NCBI RefSeq assembly: GCF_029674545.1
Contig: NZ_CP121354.1
Coordinates: forward strand, 6,519,001-6,583,000
Direction: 5' to 3'
Source: Mesorhizobium sp. WSM4904
Lineage (GTDB): Bacteria > Pseudomonadota > Alphaproteobacteria > Rhizobiales > Rhizobiaceae
Length of the DNA: 64,000 nt
Positions within the stretch are counted from its first letter, which is position 1. Every line of letters starts with the position of its first letter. Shown here piece by piece: positions 52,781 to 62,031 of this stretch. The notes beneath the pieces are model-generated. The model made no database searches, had not been told where the DNA came from, and worked only from the letters and a program-made list of their open reading frames with translations. Made by a program: the position numbers and the translations under genes.

Positions 52781-54187
52781 CTAAAATGCCGTGCGTACCC
52801 TGAGCCGCAGCACCGCCAGCAGGCTCAATCCGCGCACCAAAAGGAAGACGTGAAGTGCTGCCCACAGGCCGCTGTTGCCGAAGGCCGGCGCCAGCGTGAT
52901 GAGGGCGGCGCTGAAGGCGAGGAACGACAGCAGCATCATGTTGCGCATGTCGCGCGACCAGGTGGCGCCAATGAAGACGCCATCCATCTGGAAGGCCAGC
53001 ACGCCGCTCAGCGCGGTGAAGGCGGCCCAGGGCAGATAGGCGTCGGCCGCAGCGCGCACATCCGCCGAGGTCGTCACCAGCGCCACCAGATTGGCGCCGG
53101 CCGTCAGCAGAACAAGACTGGCGACGGCCGCCAGGCCAAAACCCCAGATCAGTGTCAGCCGCACGGCCTGCCGGAAAGGGGTGGCCGCCTGCGCGCCGAT
53201 GGCGCGGCCGGCCAACTGCTCCGCGGCGGTGGCAAAACCGTCGAGGAAATAGCCGGCGACGAGGAAGAAGTTCATCAGCACGGCGTTGGCGGCGAGCGTC
53301 ACCGTGCCGAACTGCGCGCCCTGCCTGGTGAACAGCGCGAAGGCGGCGAGCAGCGAGAAGGAGCGGATCATGATGTCGCGGTTGAGCGACAGCATGCGCC
53401 TGTAGGCCGGCAGGTCGAGGATGCGCCGGCGCGACGGCCGCTCCAGCCTGCGGAAGCGGCTGAGCACGATGGCTAGGCCGAGCAGCATCGCCAGGAACTC
53501 GCCGGTGACCGTCGCCCAGGCAACGCCGGCAACGCCCCAGCCGAGCTCGAGGCCGAGCAGGAAACAGAGCAGGATGTTGATGCCGTTGAGCACGGCCTGC
53601 AGCATAAGGCCAAGCCCACCCTCGCCGCGCCCCAGCACGTAGCCCAATATGGCGTAGTTGACGAGCGAGAAGGGAGCGGCGAGCAACCTGATGCGGATAT
53701 AGACCGACATCGCCGCGCTGACGCGCGGCTCGGCGCCCATGAACCACTGTCCGGCCACCGCAAAGAGCGGCGCAAGGGCGGCAAGCGCGACGCCGGCGAC
53801 GACCGCAATCAGCACGGCGCGCCAGAGAACGGCCTGTTCCTCCAATTGATCGCCGCGCCCGAACGCCTGTGCGACGAGGCCGGTGGTGCCGGAGCGCAGG
53901 AAGTTGAATGTGGTGAAGACGACGTCGAACACCAGCGCGCCCGCGGCCAGGCCGCCGAGCAGGGCGGCGTCGCCGAACTGGCCGACCACGCCGGTATCGA
54001 CGATACCGAGCAGCGGCGTCGTCAGATAGGCAAGCGTCATCGGCACCGCAATCGCCAGCACCGAGCGATTGGTGACGTTGAAGGATCTGGCGTTGATCTC
54101 GGTCGCACCCTTGTCCAAGGACTGCTGCCTTAATTGTTGCGGCTTGATCGAAGAGCCGATGTGCCCCAGTTTGCCGCTGCCGCGCAA
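52781..54187 (-). CDS. MATE-family efflux transporter (DinF-like)
   Basis: Membrane protein of up to 468 residues with about twelve hydrophobic segments in two similar halves (RSVLAIAVPMTLAYLTTPLLG in the first; RRMLSLNRDIMIRSFSLLA beginning the second). It belongs to the DinF branch of MATE exporters, which use H+ or Na+ gradients to expel drugs or metabolites. The longest frame begins at TTG 54187; TTG 54118 is an alternative, and neither has a strong ribosome site. It is divergent from the deacetylase-family gene with only about 50 bp between them. Confidence 0.85.
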   Translation of the reverse strand: MRGSGKLGHIGSSIKPQQLRQQSLDKGATEINARSFNVTNRSVLAIAVPMTLAYLTTPLLGIVDTGVVGQFGDAALLGGLAAGALVFDVVFTTFNFLRSGTTGLVAQAFGRGDQLEEQAVLWRAVLIAVVAGVALAALAPLFAVAGQWFMGAEPRVSAAMSVYIRIRLLAAPFSLVNYAILGYVLGRGEGGLGLMLQAVLNGINILLCFLLGLELGWGVAGVAWATVTGEFLAMLLGLAIVLSRFRRLERPSRRRILDLPAYRRMLSLNRDIMIRSFSLLAAFALFTRQGAQFGTVTLAANAVLMNFFLVAGYFLDGFATAAEQLAGRAIGAQAATPFRQAVRLTLIWGFGLAAVASLVLLTAGANLVALVTTSADVRAAADAYLPWAAFTALSGVLAFQMDGVFIGATWSRDMRNMMLLSFLAFSAALITLAPAFGNSGLWAALHVFLLVRGLSLLAVLRLRVRTAF

Positions 54188-54240
54188 TCGCTAACCGGTG
54201 ACGGCCAACCGAATTCCAGCTCTGGCGCAGGCTGCCCATC

Positions 54241-55143
54241 ATGGCTTTGCAGATCGTCCACCACCCCGACTACGACGCCGGCTTTGCCGTCAACCATCGC
54301 TTTCCGATGAGCAAGTATCCGTTGCTGATGGCGGCCTTGCGCGCCCGCGGCCTGGCCGTTCCGGAAGCGCTTTCGATGCCGGAGCCGGCGCCGGCGGCGT
54401 GGCTGAAGCTCGCGCATGCGGCCGACTATGTCGACCAGGTGCTGGCCTGCGAGGTGCCGGCGAGGATCGAGCGCGAGATCGGCTTTCCGGTCGGCCAGCG
54501 CGTATCGCTCAGGGCTCAACTTGCCACCGCCGGCACGGTGTTGGCGGCGCGGCTGGCGCTGAAACACGGCATTGCCTGCAACGCCGCCGGCGGCAGCCAT
54601 CATGCCAGGCGCGCGCAAGGCGCGGGCTTCTGCACCTTCAACGACGTGGCCGTCGCATCGCTGGCACTGCTTCTCGAGCGTGCAGTCGAAAACATCCTGA
54701 TCGTCGATCTCGACGTGCATCAGGGCGACGGCACGGCGGACATCCTGAAGGATGAACCCCGCGCCTTCACCTTCTCCATGCATGGCGAACGCAATTATCC
54801 GGCGCGCAAGATCGCCTCCGATCTCGATGTCGCCTTGCCCGACGGCACCGGCGATGCCGCCTATCTCGACCGGCTCGGCGCCATCCTGCCGGAACTATCG
54901 GCAAGCGGGCGATGGGATATCGCCTTCTACAATGCCGGCGTCGATGTCCATGCCGAGGACCGGCTTGGCCGGCTGTCGTTGACGGATGACGGCCTGCGCG
55001 CCCGCGATAAGGCGGTGATCGGCCATTTCCGCGCTCGCGGCATCCCGCTGTGCGGCGTCATCGGCGGCGGCTATTCGACGGACGTGCCGGCGCTTGCCCA
55101 GCGCCATGCCATCCTGTTCGAGGTCGCGGCCGGCTTCGCCTAG
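54241..55143 (+). CDS. Histone deacetylase superfamily protein
   Basis: Zinc hydrolase of 300 residues in the HDAC/AcuC/acetylpolyamine amidohydrolase superfamily. The catalytic His pair is His120-His121 (GGSHHA), and the zinc ligands are Asp158 and His160 (IVDLDVHQGDG) with Asp240 near NAGVDVHAEDRLG. It presumably removes acyl groups from a small molecule or protein in the cytoplasm; the substrate is not predictable. A DUF6460 gene is convergent, ending 2 bp away. Confidence 0.88.
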   Translation: MALQIVHHPDYDAGFAVNHRFPMSKYPLLMAALRARGLAVPEALSMPEPAPAAWLKLAHAADYVDQVLACEVPARIEREIGFPVGQRVSLRAQLATAGTVLAARLALKHGIACNAAGGSHHARRAQGAGFCTFNDVAVASLALLLERAVENILIVDLDVHQGDGTADILKDEPRAFTFSMHGERNYPARKIASDLDVALPDGTGDAAYLDRLGAILPELSASGRWDIAFYNAGVDVHAEDRLGRLSLTDDGLRARDKAVIGHFRARGIPLCGVIGGGYSTDVPALAQRHAILFEVAAGFA

Positions 55144-55144
55144 G

Positions 55145-55408
55145 TCACTTCCTGTAGCTGGCGATCCTGAGCAGGATGAAGGCCGGCACGACGATCGCGG
55201 CGCCGAGCAGGATATAGCCCAGGAAGCGGTCGATGGCGTGGAAGCCGAGATTCCACAAATCGACGAAGAACTGGCGGATGCCATAGAACACATCCATCGG
55301 GCTCCAGCCGAAGGCGTGCATGACGAGGCCGACGAGGAAGGAAACCACCAGCAGCTTCACGAGCACCCTGAGTGGCGTATCGCCGAGGAAGCGTGTCAGT
55401 GCGGACAA
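55145..55408 (-). CDS. DUF6460 family small membrane protein
   Basis: Protein of 87 residues with two likely membrane segments (VLVKLLVVSFLVGLVMHAFG and FLGYILLGAAIVVPAFILLR) and the GWSPMDVFYGIRQFF block typical of this Rhizobiales family. TTG 55408 was chosen because GGAGA lies six bases upstream and the product then has the usual family length; an ATG far upstream (55585) would add about 60 residues of low-quality sequence. Function is unknown. Confidence 0.7.
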   Translation of the reverse strand: MSALTRFLGDTPLRVLVKLLVVSFLVGLVMHAFGWSPMDVFYGIRQFFVDLWNLGFHAIDRFLGYILLGAAIVVPAFILLRIASYRK

Positions 55409-55602
55409 GGCCGTTCTCCGGTTCGAGCTGCTCCGATTCGGAAGCGCGACTTCAGAAATACGCACTTGGTTGTCCGGCATCAAGCAGGGCCGCGCCATTG
55501 TCGGCCCGCATATGACCCTGACGGGCGTCGAAAACATATCCAAGGTCTCGCGACGAGAGCCGATTGCTTGAGGCCCCGCCATCATGGTAACGAGGCTGCT
55601 GC

Positions 55603-55676
55603 GCGGGTATGATGTAATGGTAGCCTGTCAGCTTCCCAAGCTGAACGCGCGGGTTCGATTCCCGCTACCCGCTCCA
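55603..55676 (+). tRNA. tRNA-Gly (anticodon CCC)
   Basis: Cloverleaf of 74 bases including encoded CCA. The acceptor arms GCGGGTA and TACCCGC pair, the anticodon stem TCAGC/GCTGA encloses loop TTCCCAA, giving anticodon CCC for glycine codon GGG, and the T-arm has GGTTCGATTCC. No direct repeat of its 3' end is seen downstream, so there is no sign of an integrated element. Confidence 0.95.
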
Positions 55677-55935
55677 GCCTGAACCGCAAGGGTTTGAGCC
55701 AGACTCCACGAGCGGCCAAATTGCGCAGTTTTACGCCGGTTTTTACACGACCGAATCCCCGGGGCTGCAGAGACCGCGGCGCGGAATTGCATTGGATCGA
55801 CCTCAGACCGACCAGCATGCGCAAGCGTGGAGTCGGCGGCGGTCTGCAAGCGAGCCATTGGACCTTGCACACACCGGCGCAAGACCCAATCAGCAATTCA
55901 CCCGGCAGGCGCAGGGGTACGCGGTTGCTGTTGCC

Positions 55936-56274
55936 TCAGAGGTAGAAGCCGATCCAGACGCGGCGGCGCCAGCAGCGGACGTGACGCCGGCCATAGCGCC
56001 AGTAGCGGCGGCAGACCCGTCTCCAAACGCGCCGCCGGCGGCGGCGGTAGTACCGATCGCGGTAGTATCGACGGCGGTAGTAATACTGAGCCGGCTGCAG
56101 CAAATCGGCCTGGTCATCCTCCTCGTAGATGGCCGGATCCGGCTTGTCCAATTCATCGAGAATTCCGTTGCCCTTGGGGATGCCGGCAACCGCCTTGGCT
56201 GGTCCGGCCAGGCTTGCAAGCGCTGCCGCCCCCGCAACGCCAAGCATTCCAGTCAGAAACAACCGACGTTCCAT
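55936..56274 (-). CDS. Small Tat-signal protein with Arg/Tyr/Trp-rich C-terminus
   Basis: Protein of 112 residues. The N-terminus MERRLFLTGMLGVAGAAALA is a twin-arginine signal with cleavage expected near residue 28. A short acidic middle (DELDKPDPAIYEEDDQ) is followed by about 45 residues dominated by Arg, Tyr, Trp and Cys in short repeats such as YYRRRYYRDRYY and RRRRRVWRR. The mature protein is extremely basic and aromatic. Similar small exported Tyr/Arg-rich proteins are common in Rhizobiales but have no assigned function. The tail might bind nucleic acid, lipopolysaccharide or peptidoglycan; this is speculation. Confidence 0.65.
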   Translation of the reverse strand: MERRLFLTGMLGVAGAAALASLAGPAKAVAGIPKGNGILDELDKPDPAIYEEDDQADLLQPAQYYYRRRYYRDRYYRRRRRRVWRRVCRRYWRYGRRHVRCWRRRVWIGFYL

Positions 56275-56376
56275 CGAAACCTCCCGAGCTGTTGAGCATC
56301 GGCGGCTCGTCCCTCACCGCATCAGGCTCCAGCGAGCGCCGATCGGTCTGAACGTGCAAGTAGCATTCTCGTTCCA

Positions 56377-57366
56377 TTACCCCACTTCACGCAAAATGAA
56401 GTCGTGCAGCATCTTGGCGGCGGGCGAGAGCACGCGGTTCTTGACCGTGATCAGGCTGTAGGGCCTGACCTCGATGTCGAATTCGGTCTGCACGACGTCG
56501 ATCGCCCCCGACAGCCCGTCGGCGCTCTGGATGAACTTGGCCACCTGGACCGAAACGGGGGCGATAGCGTCGGATTGCGCCACCATCACCAGCGTCAAGA
56601 GCAGCGAAGAGGTGTTGAGGATGCGGTCGGGAAGCGGGATGTTGCGATTCAGGAAATTGCTTTCCATCGCCTGGCGCAGCGGCGACCCGCCGGACTGGAA
56701 GACCCAGTCATAGGCGGCCGTCTCCTCCAGACCGACCATCTTGCCGCTGGCGAGCGGATGGCCGCGGCGCACGATCAGGCAAGCCTTCTCGATGCCGATG
56801 ACGCGCGATTCGAACAGCCGCGGGTTGAGGTCGTCGGGAATGCGGGCGATGATGAAATCGTGGCGCGACGCGATAAGCTCGCGGGCGAGCACGTTCGAGG
56901 TCTCGACCTGCATGGTGATCTCGATGCGCGGGTAGATGCGGCGGATCTCGCGAATCGCCGGCACGGCCAATTCGATCGCCGGCGCGGTCACGGCGCCGAG
57001 GAACACCGAGCCACCCTTGCCGGCCTTGAGCTCCGAAATCTCGCGGTCGGCCTCGCGCATCTCGAGCAGAATCGAGCGGGCGCGCCTGGCGAGCGCCTGG
57101 CCGTAAGGGGTCAGCGTCACGCCGCGCGGCAGGCGCTCGCACAACATAACGTCGAGCACCGCCTCCATCTCGGCGATCATGCGCGAGGCGGCCGGCTGGG
57201 AGATGTTCATGACCTGGGCGGCGGCGCTCACCCGTCCGTGATCGTCGAGCGCGGCGATCATGCGCATATGGCGCAGGCTCAAGCCGCTGCGCAGAAGCGT
57301 CTCCCCGTCTCCCGGGAGCTTCTCGTAACTTACTGAAATCGCATCAGGATCGCGCAGCGCCGCCAT
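56377..57366 (-). CDS. gbpR: LysR-family regulator GbpR of the chvE-ggu locus
   Basis: LysR-type regulator of 329 residues. The helix-turn-helix is at about 31-70 (LRHMRMIAALDDHGRVSAAA, NISQPAASRM), followed by a periplasmic-binding-protein-like effector domain. ATG 57366 was chosen because GAGAGG and GGGA lie upstream; the frame extends further without support. It is divergent from chvE, the arrangement in Agrobacterium where GbpR activates chvE in response to sugars. Likely operators are the inverted repeats at 57409-57424 and 57445-57462. Confidence 0.85.
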   Translation of the reverse strand: MAALRDPDAISVSYEKLPGDGETLLRSGLSLRHMRMIAALDDHGRVSAAAQVMNISQPAASRMIAEMEAVLDVMLCERLPRGVTLTPYGQALARRARSILLEMREADREISELKAGKGGSVFLGAVTAPAIELAVPAIREIRRIYPRIEITMQVETSNVLARELIASRHDFIIARIPDDLNPRLFESRVIGIEKACLIVRRGHPLASGKMVGLEETAAYDWVFQSGGSPLRQAMESNFLNRNIPLPDRILNTSSLLLTLVMVAQSDAIAPVSVQVAKFIQSADGLSGAIDVVQTEFDIEVRPYSLITVKNRVLSPAAKMLHDFILREVG

Positions 57367-57408
57367 TATTTCCCAGCCTCTCCGCCAGTTCTTACCGCAT
57401 GCTAAATC

Positions 57409-57462
57409 ATACCAGTTTCGGTATAGCAACCACCAAAGATCGCATTTGACAGTTATGTCAAA
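57409..57462. promoter_or_regulatory. Inverted-repeat sites in the gbpR-chvE intergenic region
   Basis: ATACC-N6-GGTAT at 57409-57424 and TTTGACA-N4-TGTCAAA at 57445-57462 are perfect inverted repeats; the second holds a TTGACA box in each orientation. A further AATCG-TAT-CGATT palindrome is at 57512-57524. The first has the size of a LysR-type recognition site. Binding by GbpR is inferred from position. Confidence 0.5.
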
Positions 57463-57657
57463 GGAACCCACCCTTCGCGCGTTCCGAGGCGCAACGATCG
57501 GCAACGAGCAAAATCGTATCGATTGAAACTGCGCCGCGGGGCCGATTGGGAGGATACCGGAGATCGATAAAGCCGACAGTGGCGCGCCAGCGCTCCTGTT
57601 CGACTGCGCGGCCCGCGAAGCCCCGAGGTGTCGCGTCCATCAACCAGGGAGAGTAAT

Positions 57658-58728
57658 GTGAAGATCATCAAGACGCTGGCCGCCATCGCGGCCCTTGGCA
57701 TTGCCGCCACGACCTATTCGGCGCATGCAGCCGACAAGGGTCTCGTCGGCGTGCTGATGCCGACCAAGACCTCGCAGCGCTGGATCAACGACGGCGACGC
57801 CGTCAAGTCCCAGCTCGAAGCGCTCGGCTACACGGTCGACCTGCAGTATGCGCAGGACGATATCCCGAACCAGCTCAGTCAGCTGGAAAACGAAATCACC
57901 AAGGGTCCGAAGGCGCTGATCATCGCTTCGATCGACGGCACCACGATGGCCGATGCGCTGCAGAAGGCCAACGATGCGGGCGTGGTCACCATCGCCTATG
58001 ACCGCCTGATCAAGAAGACCCCGAATGTCGACTACTACACCACCTTCGACAATTTCGGCGTCGGCGTCATCCAGGCGAATTCCCTGGTCAAGGGCCTCAA
58101 GGAGCGCTTCCCGAACACCAAGCCGTGGAACGTCGAGCTGTTCGGCGGCTCGCCCGACGACAACAACGCCTTCTTCTTCTACAACGGCGCGATGTCGGTC
58201 CTGCAGCCGCTGATCGACGACGGCTCGATCAAAATCAAGTCCGGCCAGATGGGCATGGACAAGGTCGGTACGCTGCGCTGGCTCGCCGCCACCGCGCAGG
58301 CTCGCATGGACAACCTGCTCTCGGCCAACTACTCGGACGGCAGCCGCGTCGATGGTGTTCTGTCGCCCTATGACGGCCTGTCGCGCGGCATCACAGCCTC
58401 GCTGCGCGCCGTCGGTTACGGCACCGACGCGCAGCCCTGGCCGATCGTGACCGGCCAGGATGCCGAGACCGCCTCGGTCAAGCTGATCATCTCGGGCGAG
58501 CAGTATTCGACGGTGTTCAAGGACACCCGCGAGCTGGCCAAGTCAACCGTGGAGCTGGTCGACAAGGTGCTCTCGGGCGGCAAGCCTGAGGGCCTCGACA
58601 CCAAGACTTACAACAACGATGTCAAGGTCGTTCCCTCGATCCTCCTGACGCCGGTTGAGGTCGACAAGTCGAACTACGAGAAGCTGGTCGTCGACTCCGG
58701 CTACATCAAGGCCGAAGAGCTGAAGTAA
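57658..58728 (+). CDS. chvE: Multiple-monosaccharide-binding protein ChvE
   Basis: Periplasmic sugar-binding protein of 356 residues, starting at GTG 57658 behind AGGGAGAG. The signal peptide ends after SAHA, residue 24. The mature start [21 protein letters not shown] matches ChvE, which binds glucose, galactose, arabinose, xylose and others and delivers them to GguAB; in Agrobacterium it also interacts with the VirA sensor. No vir genes are here, so only uptake and possibly chemotaxis are inferred. A terminator-like hairpin follows the stop. Confidence 0.93.
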   Translation: MKIIKTLAAIAALGIAATTYSAHAADKGLVGVLMPTKTSQRWINDGDAVKSQLEALGYTVDLQYAQDDIPNQLSQLENEITKGPKALIIASIDGTTMADALQKANDAGVVTIAYDRLIKKTPNVDYYTTFDNFGVGVIQANSLVKGLKERFPNTKPWNVELFGGSPDDNNAFFFYNGAMSVLQPLIDDGSIKIKSGQMGMDKVGTLRWLAATAQARMDNLLSANYSDGSRVDGVLSPYDGLSRGITASLRAVGYGTDAQPWPIVTGQDAETASVKLIISGEQYSTVFKDTRELAKSTVELVDKVLSGGKPEGLDTKTYNNDVKVVPSILLTPVEVDKSNYEKLVVDSGYIKAEELK

Positions 58729-58744
58729 TCCGGCTTGAAAACGA

Positions 58745-58773
58745 GGGGTCCTGCGCGACGCAGGGCCCCTTTT
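58745..58773 (+). terminator. Terminator-like hairpin between chvE and gguA
   Basis: GGGGTCCTGCG (58745-58755) pairs with CGCAGGGCCCC (58759-58769), one G-U pair, 3-base loop, followed by TTTT. It probably causes partial termination so that ChvE is made in excess over GguA and GguB. Confidence 0.75.
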
Positions 58774-58915
58774 CGTTCAACGGCGAGCCCGGTATTGTTT
58801 TTGCCGGCTCTGCAGCGCCATGCGCCGTCGCGGCGCGGACCAGACTGCAGTATGTTGATTTCGCGCATGACCCATTCCGGAAACGGAAAGCATGCGCCAG
58901 GGAGTGGAATTCCTG

Positions 58916-60448
58916 ATGACCTCGACGATTTTGGAGATGCGCGACATCACCAAGACGTTCCCCGGCGTCAAGGCGCTGTCGAACGTCAACCTCAGCGTCG
59001 AGGAAGGAGAAATCCATGCCATCGTCGGCGAGAACGGCGCCGGCAAGTCGACGCTGATGAAGGTGCTTTCGGGTGTCTATCCGTCCGGCACCTATGAAGG
59101 CGAGATCGTCTTCCGCGGCCAGGAGTGCCACTTCAAGGGCATCCACGACAGCGAGCATATCGGCATCGTCATCATCCACCAGGAGCTTGCCCTGGTGCCG
59201 ATGCTGTCGATCGCGGAAAACATCTTCCTCGGCAACGAGCACGCCACCTACGGCGTCATCGACTGGAACGCCAACGAGAAGCGCACCGGCGCGCTGCTCA
59301 AAAAGGTCGGCCTCAAGGAAGATCCCAAGACGCTGATCACCAATATCGGCGTCGGCAAGCAGCAATTGGTCGAGATCGCCAAGGCGCTTAGCAAGGAAGT
59401 GAAGCTCCTGATCCTCGACGAGCCGACCGCTTCGCTCAGCGAGAAGGACAGCCAGGCGCTGCTCGATCTGCTGCTCGAGTTCAAGCGCCAGGGCATGACG
59501 TCGATCCTGATCTCGCACAAGCTCAACGAGGTGAACCGCGTCGCCGACAAGGTGACGGTGATCCGCGACGGACGCACGATCGAAACCCTGCCCAGGAAGG
59601 AGATCAGCGAGGACCGCATCATCACCTCGATGGTCGGCCGTTCGCTCGACGACCGCTATCCGCCACGCGAGCCGCAGATCGGCGACGTCATTTTCGAAGT
59701 GAAGAACTGGTCGGTCTACCATCCGATCCACGCCGAACGGCAGGTCATCAAGAACATCAACCTCAATGTGCGCAAGGGCGAGGTGGTCGGCATCGCCGGG
59801 CTGATGGGCGCCGGCCGCACCGAATTCGCGATGAGCCTGTTCGGCCGCTCCTATGGCCGGCACATCACCGGGGAGGTGTCGCTCCACGGCAAGCCGATCG
59901 ACCTCTCGTCGGTGAGCAAGGCGGTGGAGAACCGCATCGCCTATGTCACCGAGGACCGCAAGACCTACGGCCTCAACCTCATCGACCACATCAAGCACAA
60001 CGTGACTTTGGCCAACCTGGGCGGCGTCTCCAGCCGCGGCGCCATCGACGACATGCGCGAGATGAGCGTCGCCAACGACTACCGCAAGAAGACCAACATC
60101 CGCGCCTCCAGCGTCTATCAGCTGACCGGCAACCTTTCGGGCGGCAACCAGCAGAAGGTGGTGCTGTCGAAATGGCTGTTCGCCGACCCGGAAGTGCTGA
60201 TCCTCGACGAACCGACGCGCGGCATCGACGTCGGTGCCAAGTACGAAATCTATACGATCATCGCACGTCTCGCCGCCGAGGGTAAGGCAATCATCGTCAT
60301 CTCGTCGGAAATGCCGGAGCTGCTCGGCATCAGCGACCGTATCTATGTCATGAACGAAGGGCGTATCGTCGGCGAAATGGCGGCTAGCGACGCCAGCCAG
60401 GAAAAAATCATGCGCGCCATCGTTCGCGGAGAAGGAAAAGCATCATGA
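58916..60448 (+). CDS. gguA: Sugar ABC transporter ATP-binding protein GguA
   Basis: Tandem CUT2-type ATPase of 510 residues. The first domain has Walker [10 protein letters not shown] at 38-46; the second has the degenerate GLMGAGRTE, the LSGGNQQK signature and a [12 protein letters not shown]alker B. ATG 58916 gives the family N-terminus [17 protein letters not shown]; an ATG at 58892 would add eight residues. It works with ChvE and GguB to import several monosaccharides. It overlaps gguB by 4 bp. Confidence 0.93.
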   Translation: MTSTILEMRDITKTFPGVKALSNVNLSVEEGEIHAIVGENGAGKSTLMKVLSGVYPSGTYEGEIVFRGQECHFKGIHDSEHIGIVIIHQELALVPMLSIAENIFLGNEHATYGVIDWNANEKRTGALLKKVGLKEDPKTLITNIGVGKQQLVEIAKALSKEVKLLILDEPTASLSEKDSQALLDLLLEFKRQGMTSILISHKLNEVNRVADKVTVIRDGRTIETLPRKEISEDRIITSMVGRSLDDRYPPREPQIGDVIFEVKNWSVYHPIHAERQVIKNINLNVRKGEVVGIAGLMGAGRTEFAMSLFGRSYGRHITGEVSLHGKPIDLSSVSKAVENRIAYVTEDRKTYGLNLIDHIKHNVTLANLGGVSSRGAIDDMREMSVANDYRKKTNIRASSVYQLTGNLSGGNQQKVVLSKWLFADPEVLILDEPTRGIDVGAKYEIYTIIARLAAEGKAIIVISSEMPELLGISDRIYVMNEGRIVGEMAASDASQEKIMRAIVRGEGKAS

Positions 60449-61737
60449 GCACAGACAGCGCTCCCTCGCCGCAGAGCGGCGTCGCCGAGGACGTCAAGCA
60501 GGGTCCGCGCATCGCCGTCTCGGCGCTGACGACGAATTTGCGCGAATACGGTCTGATCATCGCGCTGATCGTCATCATGCTGTTCTTCCAGTACACGACG
60601 TCGGGAACGCTGTTCAAACCGGTCAACCTCAGCAACCTGGTGCAGCAGAACTCGTTCATCATCGTGATGGCGCTCGGCATGCTGCTGGTGATCGTCGCCG
60701 GCTATATCGATCTCAGCGTCGGATCCGTCGCCGGCTTCATCGGCGCGCTCGCCGCGATGATGATGGTCATCTGGCCGCTCGGCATATTCAGCAATCCGCT
60801 GGTGGTCTCGATCGTCTGCCTGATCGTGGGCGCGCTTATCGGCGCGGCGCAAGGCTATTGGATCGCCTATCACAGGATCCCGAGCTTCATCGTGACGCTG
60901 GCGGGCATGCTGATCTTCCGCGGCATCTGCCAGGCGCTGCTCGGCGGCGGCTCCTCTGTCGGCCCGCTTCCGCCTGACTTCAAGGCGCTGAGCTCAGGCT
61001 TCATCCCGGACGTCATCGGCCCGCTGACGCTGATCCCACCGACGGTGAATGCTGCCGGCAAGACCATCGTCGGCAGCGGCCTTACGCTGCATATGACGAC
61101 GGTTGTGCTGGGCGTGGTCGCGGTGCTCGCCTATGCCTATTTCGGGCTGAGGGCCCGCCGCAAGCGCGAGCGCCACGGCTACGAGGCCGAGCCCTTCCCG
61201 CTGTTCGTCATCAAGACGCTGGTGGGCAGCGCGCTGGCGCTCTTCCTGGTCTTCCAGTTCGCGAGCTACAAAGGCCTGCCGGTCGTGCTTATGGTGATGG
61301 GCGTGCTCATCTCGCTGTTCGTCTTCGTCACCAAGCGCATGACCATCGGCCGCCGCATCTATGCCATGGGCGGCAACGCCAAGGCGGCGCAGCTGTCGGG
61401 CATCAATACCGAAAGGCTGACGCTGCTCGTCTTCATCAACATGGGCGTGCTGTCGGCGCTCGGCGGCCTGATCATCGCGGCGCGCCTCGGCCAGGCCGTG
61501 CCGGCCGCGGGTCTCGGCAGCGAGCTCGACGTGATCGCGGCCGTCTTCATCGGCGGCGCCTCGGCGATGGGCGGCGTCGGACAGGTCATCGGCGCCGTGG
61601 TCGGCGGCTTCATCATGGGTGTGATGAACAACGGCATGTCGATCATGGGCGTCAATGTCGACTGGCAGCAGGTGGTCAAGGGCCTGGTGCTGCTCGGCGC
61701 CGTCATCTTCGACGTCTACAACAAGAACAAGGCCTGA
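60445..61737 (+). CDS. gguB: Sugar ABC transporter permease GguB
   Basis: CUT2-type permease of 430 residues with about eleven hydrophobic segments, longer than RbsC-like permeases as usual for GguB/XylH. It has the [15 protein letters not shown] motif, [16 protein letters not shown], an inserted segment with charged [10 protein letters not shown] and the C-terminal [19 protein letters not shown] block. The ATG lies in the gguA stop. Repeat A5 begins about 5 bp after its stop codon. Confidence 0.93.
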   Translation: MSTDSAPSPQSGVAEDVKQGPRIAVSALTTNLREYGLIIALIVIMLFFQYTTSGTLFKPVNLSNLVQQNSFIIVMALGMLLVIVAGYIDLSVGSVAGFIGALAAMMMVIWPLGIFSNPLVVSIVCLIVGALIGAAQGYWIAYHRIPSFIVTLAGMLIFRGICQALLGGGSSVGPLPPDFKALSSGFIPDVIGPLTLIPPTVNAAGKTIVGSGLTLHMTTVVLGVVAVLAYAYFGLRARRKRERHGYEAEPFPLFVIKTLVGSALALFLVFQFASYKGLPVVLMVMGVLISLFVFVTKRMTIGRRIYAMGGNAKAAQLSGINTERLTLLVFINMGVLSALGGLIIAARLGQAVPAAGLGSELDVIAAVFIGGASAMGGVGQVIGAVVGGFIMGVMNNGMSIMGVNVDWQQVVKGLVLLGAVIFDVYNKNKA

Positions 61738-61742
61738 CAGGG

Positions 61743-61831
61743 CGAGGGCAATTCCGGAATGGCGGTTTTCCATCCGGAATTGCGCAAAAACAAATATTTG
61801 GAGCGGGCCAGCTACTAGGCTGAACCGCTCC
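61743..61831 (+). repeat. Family A intergenic repeat, copy A5 (diverged)
   Basis: It starts GCAATTCCGG and contains the GGAATTGCGC arm; a second hairpin pairs GGAGCGG (61800-61806) with CCGCTCC (61825-61831). It lies directly after gguB in the same orientation relative to the gene as the other copies. The rest of the 294-bp gap to gguC shows nothing recognisable. Confidence 0.7.
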
Positions 61832-62031
61832 GGCGAGGAAGCAGGAGGCATACGGGTCCAGATCGCGGAGCTGCCGGCAACCCGTCGGCGCCAAGAAGTC
61901 CCCCGAAGGACCGGGCTCGCGAGCGCAATCCGGACGAAGAGTTTCAACCGTGGCACGGATCGGTCCGGGCCGCGCTGGTCGGGGTTTTTGCTGTCGGCAG
62001 CCCGGCCAAGGCAAAAGAGAGAGGGTTCATC

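Noticed and set aside
55582..55896. Minus-strand open frame overlapping tRNA-Gly, containing the phrase AGIEPARSAWEADRLPL
   Set aside because: This peptide is a known artefact of translating tRNA genes backwards; the tRNA explains the conservation.
55603..55935. tRNA-Gly as a possible integration site
   Set aside because: No integrase gene and no direct repeat of the tRNA 3' end were found downstream within the window.
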